The position numbers and the translations under genes were made by a program. DNA of 64,000 nt from Flammeovirga kamogawensis (GTDB lineage: Bacteria > Bacteroidota > Bacteroidia > Cytophagales > Flammeovirgaceae), in NCBI RefSeq assembly GCF_018736065.1, contig NZ_CP076128.1, positions 1,612,001 through 1,676,000 on the forward strand. The letters are read 5' to 3'. This document shows, piece by piece, positions 55,570 through 63,121 of this stretch. Below the pieces are notes generated by a model, which had not been told where the DNA came from, did no database searches, and saw nothing but the letters and a program-made list of their open reading frames with translations. The number at the start of each line of letters is the position of its first letter. The stretch's first letter is position 1.

Positions 55570-57276
55570 ATGGAGTTCAAGATTTTTCATATAAGAAAAG
55601 ACAGCTCTCCACCTTACAATACAGAAAGAGAAGAGGTGCTCCCAATCGACGGTTTACACGTTGTTTTGGAGCATCATTTCTATGAGTTAGAATTCCATTA
55701 TTTTGAACTCCCTTTAAATACAAAAGTTACAATAGATGGCGTAGAAGTAGAAAATTCTTTAATTCATAATTCAGAAAGAGATAGTAAAATAACCGTTGGT
55801 TTAGGTCAACACTTTTCTAATCAGTTAGGTGTAGCTACAGTCACATGTGGTGGAGAACCGTTCCAAGTGCGTATTGATGCTTCTAAACTAAGCTCTGAAG
55901 ATGCAGAAGGAATGATTACTTATTTATACAAAAAAAATAAGTCGTTAATTCTAAAGCTATTTACTAGAGAAGAATCTGAAGAAGACAAGAAAAATAAACC
56001 TTCTACTTTATCCATGACCCGTTTAGGGCCTTTGGACAAGTTTATTAATGACATGGAAGATGTTCTTCCTGAGTTAGCACATAGTCCAAGATATTCTACT
56101 GTTCAGAAAAGGGAAATTCAAGATTTTGCTACTGCAGATATTGACAGTCAAAGTATTGATTGGTTAATTGAACACCTTGATGAACTTTATTTTGATGATT
56201 CACTTAAAGATCATCCAGATGCAATAGAAATCAATGGGCAATATACTGTCATAGATCGTATTGAAGCTCCCGTTGTTAAAATGGAGTATGCAACATACGA
56301 AAATGAATGTATTTTAGGGGGATTCTATTGGGCTAGAAAATTGTTAGATGATTTAATCACTCATATTCATTTAATAAACGAGTCTAAAAATTATTTTCAA
56401 GGAGATGGTAATGGTTACGCTACTTTCGAAGCCGCACAGGTTATCATCAATTCTCAGGCTATAGAAGATGTAAATGATATCAAGACAAGATTATATCGTC
56501 TTGAAAGAAAATACATGCAATTGTTTCCGAATACCAAACCCAATGTGCACCCTCCAAGGTTAACAAAACGATTTGGATCGGTTAATTTATATTCTAAGAT
56601 TTTTCTAAGTCTATTACAGGTGTATAACCTAAAAATAGATACCAACGAAAATAGTTCTTCTCTAAAAACATCTTTCTTAGATCAAATTTATGAGCTTTAT
56701 ACCTACTATCAACTCTATGATGCATTGGTAGAGTGCTTTAAAGACTATAATGTAAAGATTGATGAAAGTGCATTAGAAGAAGGTGAATTTATACCGAAAC
56801 GTGTTTCTATCCAACCAGTTAAAGGGCGTTGGCAAATGAATTTTCTTTACCAACCTCAAATTGGAAGAGAACCAACAGATACACACTTGGTGTTACACGG
56901 TAAACCTCATAGAGACAGTTTCTATTATACTCCCGATTTTGTTGTTGAGTATATGGATCCTCATCTTTCTTTACGATACGGTATTTTGGATGCAAAGTAC
57001 AAGATGGCGAAAACGGTCTTAGAACAAGATCTAAAAGAATCTTCGTTTAAATACTATACTTGTGTTCGTGTAATAGGTGAAAGAAGAGATCATCAAAAAC
57101 CAGATTTCCTATGGTTAATTTGCCCTAATGCTTGTTATGGCCGACCAGTATGGACAATGAACTATGATGATAATTTCTTACCAATGATTGGTATTGTTAT
57201 GAACAATGCTGAAAGTAATGATCCTATTAAAAATTGCATCAAAAAGATGATGAGAGAATGGAACGTAGGCGTTTAA
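55570..57276 (+). CDS. McrC-like nuclease (DUF2357 plus PD-(D/E)xK)
   Basis: Predicted effector nuclease of the preceding McrB-like gene, 568 residues. The first 380 residues match the DUF2357 pattern (beta-rich start, then helical region with WLIEHLDELYFDD). The C-terminal third carries a PD-(D/E)xK nuclease: TPDFVVE with Asp456 and ILDAKYK with Asp474 and Lys476, after a typical YQPQIGREP strand. All catalytic residues are intact. Two-base spacing to the upstream gene and a shared terminator (57300-57342) indicate one transcript. Substrate (modified DNA or RNA) cannot be told. Confidence 0.87.
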   Translation: MEFKIFHIRKDSSPPYNTEREEVLPIDGLHVVLEHHFYELEFHYFELPLNTKVTIDGVEVENSLIHNSERDSKITVGLGQHFSNQLGVATVTCGGEPFQVRIDASKLSSEDAEGMITYLYKKNKSLILKLFTREESEEDKKNKPSTLSMTRLGPLDKFINDMEDVLPELAHSPRYSTVQKREIQDFATADIDSQSIDWLIEHLDELYFDDSLKDHPDAIEINGQYTVIDRIEAPVVKMEYATYENECILGGFYWARKLLDDLITHIHLINESKNYFQGDGNGYATFEAAQVIINSQAIEDVNDIKTRLYRLERKYMQLFPNTKPNVHPPRLTKRFGSVNLYSKIFLSLLQVYNLKIDTNENSSSLKTSFLDQIYELYTYYQLYDALVECFKDYNVKIDESALEEGEFIPKRVSIQPVKGRWQMNFLYQPQIGREPTDTHLVLHGKPHRDSFYYTPDFVVEYMDPHLSLRYGILDAKYKMAKTVLEQDLKESSFKYYTCVRVIGERRDHQKPDFLWLICPNACYGRPVWTMNYDDNFLPMIGIVMNNAESNDPIKNCIKKMMREWNVGV

Positions 57277-57299
57277 GTTAAAAACCGTCAGAAGATATC

Positions 57300-57342
57300 A
57301 AATCATTCATTCAATTGGACTTTCCCTTTGAATGAATGATTT
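57300..57342 (+). terminator. Terminator of the McrBC-like operon
   Basis: Fifteen-base-pair stem (AAATCATTCATTCAA and complement) followed by eight T. Confidence 0.88.
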
Positions 57343-57455
57343 TTTTTGTGATATACATCTCAAAATCAACTAAATGATGTTAATAGATGTTGTCAATATT
57401 GATATTATAGATAATCAACTTGTCAGCATACTATTATTAAAATCACAGAATTATT

Positions 57456-59801
57456 ATGACCCATTCTTACTTTACATTACTCAAAAACTCATTCGTAATT
57501 TTCATTTTCTTAATTACGGCATCAGTAGTTTCCGCACAACAATACACACTTACAGATACAGACGTTGTAGTTGATTCATCTGGAACAATAACTTCTATTA
57601 GTTATAACACAACAACAAACACTAACATTGTCATCCCAGACAGATTAGACAATCAAATTGTAAAAAGAATCGGTGATAGGGTATTCAAAAATATAGGGTT
57701 AACTGCCGTTACTTTACCGAATACTTTACAGCGACTTGGATATGGTGCGTTCCAAGATAATTCGTTATCTTCTATTTCAATTCCAGCAAGGGTCACTTAT
57801 ATAGATAGTTATGCTTTTGATGGTAATTCATCACTTGCTTCTTTCAATTTACCTTCTCCAGGGGCTTTATATACATACAACTGGGTGGATGATTCATCAA
57901 CTCCAAATAGTTTCACAAATGGACAAAGCGTTTCTAATTTTACAAAAGCATATAATGCTCAGCCAACTTTTAATGGAGTGAGAGTTTCAGGAGAAGTACG
58001 TGGAGCAGATGCCGTTACATTAACGGTAACTGGTGCTGTTTCACAAACACTAACGCTAAATCGCAATAGTAATTATGAAATAGAAGTAGCTAAAGGAAGT
58101 AGTCTAACTATTAATGCTTCAAAAAGTGGTATTACTTTTCTACCATCAGCAAATTACACGCTTACTAATCTTCAGACCAATTTATACAGACAAGATTTTT
58201 ATATAAAATATACCTTAACCGACAGTGATGTTGTTGTTACAAATAACTCTATCACATCTATCAGTTACGACCTAAAAAACAAAGACATTGTACTACCAAG
58301 TACACTTGATGGCCAAACAGTTAAAGAAATTGCTTTAGGCGTTTTTAGTGGCAAAGATATCAAAACAATTGATTTGCCTACTACTTTAGAAGAGATTGGT
58401 TTAGCTACTTTTATGTATAATGAACTTCTAGAGGTCAATCTACCTAATTCAATCACTAACATTAGTGAAAATGCATTTAGACATAATAAGATAACTTCTT
58501 TCACTTTACCTTCTAGAAGTTCTTCTAACCCATTATATGAATACAAATGGGAAGATAACAGTAATAATTACCATCTAGGAGGAGCAGTAGTAACTGATGT
58601 AGCAACACAATATTATCAACGATTGGTATTTATTGGAGCAAGAATTGAAGGCCAAACAATTGGAGAAGATGCCTCACTTGCCTATAGTATTAATGGAATA
58701 GCTCAAACACCACTTTCAGTAAAATCTCATACTACTTTTAAAATTGAAGTAGCAAAAGGTGATGATGTAGTGATTACTCCTTCAAATAGTACTTGTACAT
58801 TCACCCCATCTAATTACACTTATACTGGAATAACAGCAAGTAAGTCAGATCAAAATTTCACAGCACAACATAGCATTGTTTATACTGATAAATTTAATGT
58901 TACTAATACCAACAAGACAAAGGTTTCTTACGGTGCGTTCGTTCAATTACACGATCTTTCCAAAACAGGTTATGATTTTTATGGTTGGGTAACTAGCCCT
59001 AATTCACTTAGAAAAGATAGAGTTGGTTATAGTGAAGGTGAAACTATTAATTTAACTGCTGTATGGACCCCTATTGACTACACAATTAATTATTATTATG
59101 GTAAAGACAATAATAACAAAGACATTACAAATGTTGTAAACACGAATGTTTTTAGATATACGATTGAAGATCAAATAACATTGGCTAACCCTACAAGAGA
59201 TCAATATGCATTTGATGGATGGTTTAAAGACCCTGCATATACCCAAGCATTTAACGGCACAATTGCTACAGGCACAACGGGGAATTTATCTTTATATGTT
59301 AAATGGAGACATACAGGTCAAACAACACAATATACCATTACTTATAAAGATACTAAAGGTGCTGACAATCCCAACCCTACTACTTACGAAAGTAACACTG
59401 AAGGTTTTAAATTAGAACGACTAGAAAAAGATGGTTTTTATTTTAATGGGTGGAAAAATGGTCCTGGTGAAAACGTTCTGTGGTATACCGAAATTTGGTC
59501 TACTGTAGGTGATATTACCCTATATGCTGATTGGAGTGTTGTTACTTCTATCAACAACCAAAATGAAGTAGATAATGAAATTCTTATCTTCCCTAACCCT
59601 TTCTTGGATGAAATTACCATTGATTTAACACACTACTCAAAAGAAGTAACTATAAGGGTAACCTCAATTGATAATAAATTAATAAAAAATATTAAGGCAT
59701 TTGGAACTGCTAATATTTTGATTGATGGACCCGCTGGAATTTACATTGTTTCGGTTCTTTCAGAAGGAAAAATAAAATCATATAAAGTATCAAAAAGATA
59801 A
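57456..59801 (+). CDS. BspA-type LRR and InlB-repeat surface protein with T9SS tail
   Basis: A 781-residue secreted protein, likely an adhesin. Signal peptide to about residue 27. Residues about 29-215 and 248-420 are two copies of one module: opening YTLTDxDVVV, a BspA-type leucine-rich segment and an Ig-like strand block. Residues about 490-690 hold three to four InlB-like (Listeria-Bacteroides) repeats ending in GW..Y/V.W patterns. The last 75 residues are a type IX sorting domain (IFPNPF ... GIYIVSV ... YKVSKR). It is monocistronic between two terminators. Confidence 0.88.
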   Translation: MTHSYFTLLKNSFVIFIFLITASVVSAQQYTLTDTDVVVDSSGTITSISYNTTTNTNIVIPDRLDNQIVKRIGDRVFKNIGLTAVTLPNTLQRLGYGAFQDNSLSSISIPARVTYIDSYAFDGNSSLASFNLPSPGALYTYNWVDDSSTPNSFTNGQSVSNFTKAYNAQPTFNGVRVSGEVRGADAVTLTVTGAVSQTLTLNRNSNYEIEVAKGSSLTINASKSGITFLPSANYTLTNLQTNLYRQDFYIKYTLTDSDVVVTNNSITSISYDLKNKDIVLPSTLDGQTVKEIALGVFSGKDIKTIDLPTTLEEIGLATFMYNELLEVNLPNSITNISENAFRHNKITSFTLPSRSSSNPLYEYKWEDNSNNYHLGGAVVTDVATQYYQRLVFIGARIEGQTIGEDASLAYSINGIAQTPLSVKSHTTFKIEVAKGDDVVITPSNSTCTFTPSNYTYTGITASKSDQNFTAQHSIVYTDKFNVTNTNKTKVSYGAFVQLHDLSKTGYDFYGWVTSPNSLRKDRVGYSEGETINLTAVWTPIDYTINYYYGKDNNNKDITNVVNTNVFRYTIEDQITLANPTRDQYAFDGWFKDPAYTQAFNGTIATGTTGNLSLYVKWRHTGQTTQYTITYKDTKGADNPNPTTYESNTEGFKLERLEKDGFYFNGWKNGPGENVLWYTEIWSTVGDITLYADWSVVTSINNQNEVDNEILIFPNPFLDEITIDLTHYSKEVTIRVTSIDNKLIKNIKAFGTANILIDGPAGIYIVSVLSEGKIKSYKVSKR

Positions 59802-59809
59802 AGGCATAA

Positions 59810-59844
59810 AAAAAACGAAGCATAAAAAATATGCTTCGTTTTTT
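59810..59844. terminator. Bidirectional terminator
   Basis: Fifteen-base-pair stem (AAAAAACGAAGCATA and complement, 5-base loop) between the convergent LRR and Lrp genes. Confidence 0.88.
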
Positions 59845-59886
59845 ATATAGTTGACTTTAAGTCTTTATATACATTCTTTGATCAAT

Positions 59887-60396
59887 TTAGATTTCTTCGT
59901 CTGTGCCTGTCATTTCAGATTCATCAAAAGCTAGTGGTCTATTGAACTTCTCTTCTAAAGAGATAAATGTTTCTGTTCTTGAGATACCAGATATACTCTG
60001 TATTTTATCATGTAATACTTGGCGAAGGTGATTTGTATCTCTACAAGCAATTCTTACGAATATACTCCAATCTCCAGTTGTATAATGTAAATTCAGAATT
60101 TCAGGAATTTTTTCAAGCTCAGTACATACTTCTTCATACAGACTACTCTTTTCTAAATAGATGCCTAAGAACGATGTAATATCATATCCTAATTTTGAAA
60201 AATCGAGATCTAATGTTGAACCTTTTACGATCCCCATTTTCTCCATTTTTTTCATTCTAACATGAACCGTTCCGCCCGAAACAAATATTCTTTCAGCGAT
60301 TTCCGTGTACGGAGTTTTCGCATCTTTCAATAATTCGGACAAAATTTTTATATCGACGTGATCAATCTCAGGTATTTTTTCCATAAGTTCGGCCAT
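59887..60396 (-). CDS. Lrp/AsnC family transcriptional regulator
   Basis: Feast/famine regulator of 169 residues. An N-terminal winged helix-turn-helix (about 15-65: VDIKILSELLKDAKTPYTEIAERIFVSGGTVHVR cut at the conserved positions) and a C-terminal RAM ligand-binding domain (about 75-150, YTTGDWSIFVRIACRDTNHL). The effector is probably an amino acid. It is divergent from a small transcript unit; an 18-bp palindrome at 60471-60488 lies in the shared control region, which fits autoregulation. Confidence 0.92.
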   Translation of the reverse strand: MAELMEKIPEIDHVDIKILSELLKDAKTPYTEIAERIFVSGGTVHVRMKKMEKMGIVKGSTLDLDFSKLGYDITSFLGIYLEKSSLYEEVCTELEKIPEILNLHYTTGDWSIFVRIACRDTNHLRQVLHDKIQSISGISRTETFISLEEKFNRPLAFDESEMTGTDEEI

Positions 60397-60423
60397 TTTA
60401 TTAAATACACTTCATTATTTACC

Positions 60424-60431
60424 CAAATTTA
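60424..60431 (-). promoter_or_regulatory. TAnnTTTG promoter motif for the Lrp regulator
   Basis: Minus-strand TAAATTTG, 28 bp upstream of the ATG. Confidence 0.5.
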
Positions 60432-60470
60432 TTACAATTATTGAAATTCTTAATTAATAACTTTAAAAAG

Positions 60471-60488
60471 ATTTCAAATTTTTGAAAT
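60471..60488. promoter_or_regulatory. Palindromic operator candidate
   Basis: ATTTCAAA-TT-TTTGAAAT, a perfect 8-bp inverted repeat with a 2-bp spacer, between the two divergent TAAATTTG motifs. The size and place fit a dimeric Lrp-type site. Confidence 0.55.
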
Positions 60489-60494
60489 ATACAC

Positions 60495-60502
60495 TAAATT
60501 TG
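60495..60502 (+). promoter_or_regulatory. TAnnTTTG promoter motif for a small transcript
   Basis: Plus-strand TAAATTTG. No protein-coding gene follows on this strand before the terminator, so it would drive only a short RNA of about 150-190 bases. Confidence 0.5.
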
Positions 60503-60508
60503 TAATTC

Positions 60509-60695
60509 AAATACAGAAAAGCTATGTCGAAAAACTTCGGTTTAAGATGAAAAGGTGAAAATCCTTCATAGCTTTTAGCATGTGTTTATTTTATGTGTTG
60601 TTTATTGGTTAAGGTTAAAGGTATGCGAATTTTTTGTGTACCTTTTTCATTTTAAAAAAAATCGGTTCATCTAACATAATAGATGAACCGATTTT
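60509..60695 (+). ncRNA. Candidate structured small RNA or leader transcript
   Basis: The 323-bp gap holds a unit with promoter motif, structure and terminator. A perfect 10-bp stem (AAAAGCTATG 60517-60526 with CATAGCTTTT 60567-60576) encloses two smaller hairpins: AAAC-TTCG-GTTT (60532-60543) and AAGG/CCTT (60552-60566), giving a three-way junction. A later hairpin AAAGGTA/TACCTTT (60617-60645) precedes the terminator. Three tiny frames exist (8, 10 and 10 codons: MSKNFGLR at 60524, MCLFYVLFIG at 60580, MRIFCVPFSF at 60623). GGTGAAAATCC at 60554-60564 matches a phrase of cobalamin riboswitches, but no B12 box is seen. Confidence 0.45.
60658..60695. terminator. Bidirectional terminator
   Basis: Sixteen-base-pair stem (AAAATCGGTTCATCTA and complement, 6-base loop) with A and T runs, ending both the small plus-strand transcript and the secreted-protein gene on minus. 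Confidence 0.88.
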
Positions 60696-60719
60696 TTTTG
60701 AAAGATAAACTTTTGATTA

Positions 60720-61571
60720 TTATTTCAATTCTTGAGAAGCTGGTATAAAACCTTTCTTTATTAACCATTTTTCTAGCTCACCTGGAAAAGTTTCACCATA
60801 TTGTTCGTTAATATAATCAGAAGCTACTTGAATAATCTCTTGATCTTTTCCCTGAATATTTAAAGCCTTGATTAGCGTATCCATCTCTTTCCATAAATTT
60901 TTATCATTCACGTAACAGATATTTACTTTAGCCAATAAGTTAGATTGTTTTGAGATTACGTTGGTAGAATAAAACTCTACTTCAGATCCATTTTCTGGTA
61001 CTTTGTAATCTTCAATTAGATACAATGCTTTTTTATCAAGCATCATCTCCCCATCATACACTTTTAATACCTTGTTGATTTTTGATGTACCATCAATACT
61101 ATATTGATAGATATAACTAAAACCTCCTTTCTTTTTAAAAGCTTCTTTATCTAAATGAAGTGTAAAGGTATCTCCTAAAACAGCTCTCATATTCGAGCCG
61201 AAGAATTCTCCGATATCTTTTACATCTTTATTTTCGATAACGCCTATACGTCTGCTGCTTAAATTTTTGTTAGAAGCAACAGGCATAATTACATTTTCGA
61301 GTAATGCAATAAACTCCCCTCGTCTGTTATCTTTAGCTTTAGAGCCATCTAATAACATTCTCCCTTTTTCTGCACTTACTACTAGTGCCTTTGCATTTGC
61401 TGAAAAAAATGTAAGTTCTGTTTGTGGGGAAATCACATCACCTACTATTAAGTTCCTTTGTGAAGAAGTTTCTTTTATGTCTCCAGTTAAATGCAGTACG
61501 TAGTAATCTTGAGCAATTGCAAGTGTTGTCAATAGACAAGCCGCAATCGTTAATACTAATGACTTTCTCAT
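60720..61571 (-). CDS. Secreted hypothetical protein
   Basis: A 283-residue exported protein (signal peptide to about residue 20, AIAQ). Beta-rich N-terminal half (YYVLHLTGDIK, then LTFFSANAKALVVSAEKGRMLL), helical C-terminus. I recognise no family; the first part resembles small periplasmic SH3-like domains of Bacteroidota. Preceded by a TATATTTG promoter motif at 61598-61605. Monocistronic. Confidence 0.65.
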   Translation of the reverse strand: MRKSLVLTIAACLLTTLAIAQDYYVLHLTGDIKETSSQRNLIVGDVISPQTELTFFSANAKALVVSAEKGRMLLDGSKAKDNRRGEFIALLENVIMPVASNKNLSSRRIGVIENKDVKDIGEFFGSNMRAVLGDTFTLHLDKEAFKKKGGFSYIYQYSIDGTSKINKVLKVYDGEMMLDKKALYLIEDYKVPENGSEVEFYSTNVISKQSNLLAKVNICYVNDKNLWKEMDTLIKALNIQGKDQEIIQVASDYINEQYGETFPGELEKWLIKKGFIPASQELK

Positions 61572-61597
61572 AACATTGTTAGTTGTTTTACTTGCCG

Positions 61598-61605
61598 CAA
61601 ATATA
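61598..61605 (-). promoter_or_regulatory. TAnnTTTG promoter motif for the secreted protein
   Basis: Minus-strand TATATTTG, 26 bp upstream of the ATG. Confidence 0.5.
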
Positions 61606-61675
61606 CATTAGATATTAATGTTTTTTTACTTAACGTATAATTATATTAAATCCTTATATCAACAAGCATAAAAAA

Positions 61676-61699
61676 AGCCTCAATCTTACGATTGAGGCT
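61676..61699 (-). terminator. Terminator after the peroxiredoxin gene
   Basis: Ten-base-pair stem AGCCTCAATC/GATTGAGGCT with a 4-base loop and minus-strand T run. Confidence 0.85.
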
Positions 61700-61727
61700 A
61701 AATAGAGTAGAACTCTCTTTTATATTC

Positions 61728-62360
61728 TTAGTGATTAGACAAGTAATCTGCAACACCATCACGAGTGGCTTTCATTGCATCTTTACCTTCTTCCCAGTTT
61801 GCAGGACAAACTTCACCGTGCTTTTCAGTGAATTGAAGAGCATCTACCATACGTAATGTATCTTCGATGTTACGACCTAGTGGAAAATCGTTAACTACTT
61901 GATGTCTAACGTTACCAGCTTTGTCGATTAAGAATGTACCACGAAGTGCAATTGGAGCACCTTCGAAAGACCACTGACCGTTGTCTTCGTCAAAAGTATA
62001 TTCACCACCTAATACACCGTAGTTCATTGCAATAGTTTTAGAAGCGTCAGCTACTAAAGGATAAGTTACACCTTCAATACCACCTTCTTTCTTTGGTGTC
62101 ATTAACCAAGCTAAGTGTGTTTCTTCTGTATCTGTAGAAACACCAATTACTTGAACTCCTCTTTTTTCGAATTCAGGTAATTTTTCTTGAAATGCCAAGA
62201 TTTCAGTTGGACATACGAAAGTAAAATCTTTTGGATAGAAGAAAAGTACTACTTCTTTCTTACCAATAAATTGCTCTAAAGAAAAGCTTTCTACTATCTC
62301 TTCTCCGTTGATTACTGCACCTGCAGTGAACAATGGTGCTGCCTTATTAACTAATGACAT
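61728..62360 (-). CDS. Two-cysteine peroxiredoxin (AhpC/Prx type)
   Basis: Typical two-Cys peroxiredoxin, 210 residues: peroxidatic Cys50 in DFTFVCPTE and resolving Cys185 in GEVCPANW. It reduces H2O2 and alkyl hydroperoxides in the cytoplasm, using thioredoxin or AhpF-like reductants (no ahpF is adjacent). A TACTTTTG promoter motif lies 44 bp upstream. Monocistronic. Confidence 0.95.
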   Translation of the reverse strand: MSLVNKAAPLFTAGAVINGEEIVESFSLEQFIGKKEVVLFFYPKDFTFVCPTEILAFQEKLPEFEKRGVQVIGVSTDTEETHLAWLMTPKKEGGIEGVTYPLVADASKTIAMNYGVLGGEYTFDEDNGQWSFEGAPIALRGTFLIDKAGNVRHQVVNDFPLGRNIEDTLRMVDALQFTEKHGEVCPANWEEGKDAMKATRDGVADYLSNH

Positions 62361-62403
62361 TGAATTAATTTTTTACGTTAAACAAAGTTTATTTTTGTTA
62401 TCA

Positions 62404-62411
62404 CAAAAGTA
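62404..62411 (-). promoter_or_regulatory. TAnnTTTG promoter motif for the peroxiredoxin
   Basis: Minus-strand TACTTTTG, 44 bp upstream of the ATG. Confidence 0.5.
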
Positions 62412-62495
62412 GTGTTTATTAGCTTAAAACCTATTTTTGTCACCTTTTTTTAATGATAATTATCAAGCTATAAACTTACCTCATTCACTTGTAAT

Positions 62496-62987
62496 TTAGA
62501 CACTCTTTACCAAAATATAATCGTCCATTACATAGCCCTTACCTATATCAGCAACAACATCATCAATTACTTTAAAATTCATCTTTTTATAAACCGCTAT
62601 AGAATTCTCGTTGTATTTATTTACGGTAAGTCGTACTCCTTTTTTATTTCTATGTCTTGCTTGTTCCTCTACAAATTGTATTGCTTTTTTACCTATACTT
62701 TTTCCTCTATAATCAGCATCAACATACACTTTACTTAAGAATAAATTTTCTTCTTCATTTTTAAAACCAATATAACCAACACACACGTTGTTATACTTGA
62801 GTTCATAGTATTCTAATCCATCTTGTACTTGCAGCTTCATAGCTGTAAAAGATTGAAACTTCTCAAGCATGTAAGCTACTTGTTCTGCTCCAATGATTGG
62901 TGTGTAATGTGCTTTCCAAATTTTTTCGGCTAGTTGTTCAATTATTAAAAATTGTTGGTCTGTTGTGGCTCTTATAATCTCTATCAT
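62496..62987 (-). CDS. GNAT family N-acetyltransferase
   Basis: A 163-residue acetyltransferase. Acetyl-CoA-binding motif A is seen in LSKVYVDADYRGKSIGKKAI and motif B in LTVNKYNENSIAVYKKMNFKV. Substrate unknown. Standing alone between the peroxiredoxin and the SusE/F-like gene. Confidence 0.9.
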   Translation of the reverse strand: MIEIIRATTDQQFLIIEQLAEKIWKAHYTPIIGAEQVAYMLEKFQSFTAMKLQVQDGLEYYELKYNNVCVGYIGFKNEEENLFLSKVYVDADYRGKSIGKKAIQFVEEQARHRNKKGVRLTVNKYNENSIAVYKKMNFKVIDDVVADIGKGYVMDDYILVKSV

Positions 62988-63071
62988 GTTATATCTTTTA
63001 GAATGATGAATATCGGCTGATGAGAATATTTTTCCAAATTGATATCTCTACATTATGTTTATTACACAAAA

Positions 63072-63097
63072 AAGCAGCCCTATTTCTAGAGCTGCTT
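63072..63097 (-). terminator. Terminator after the SusE/F-like gene
   Basis: Hairpin AAGCAGC/GCTGCTT with an inner CTA/TAG pairing and one mismatch, followed on minus by T residues. Confidence 0.75.
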
Positions 63098-63121
63098 ATT
63101 TATTTCATTGATCAAAAGGGC

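Noticed and set aside
52997-57276. Recent horizontal-transfer island around the McrBC-like pair
   Set aside because: No integrase, transposase, tRNA or direct repeats flank it, and codon and base use look like the neighbours, so transfer cannot be shown here.
60509-60695. Hammerhead or other ribozyme
   Set aside because: The three-way junction resembles a hammerhead, but the CUGANGA and GAAA core residues are not in the right places.
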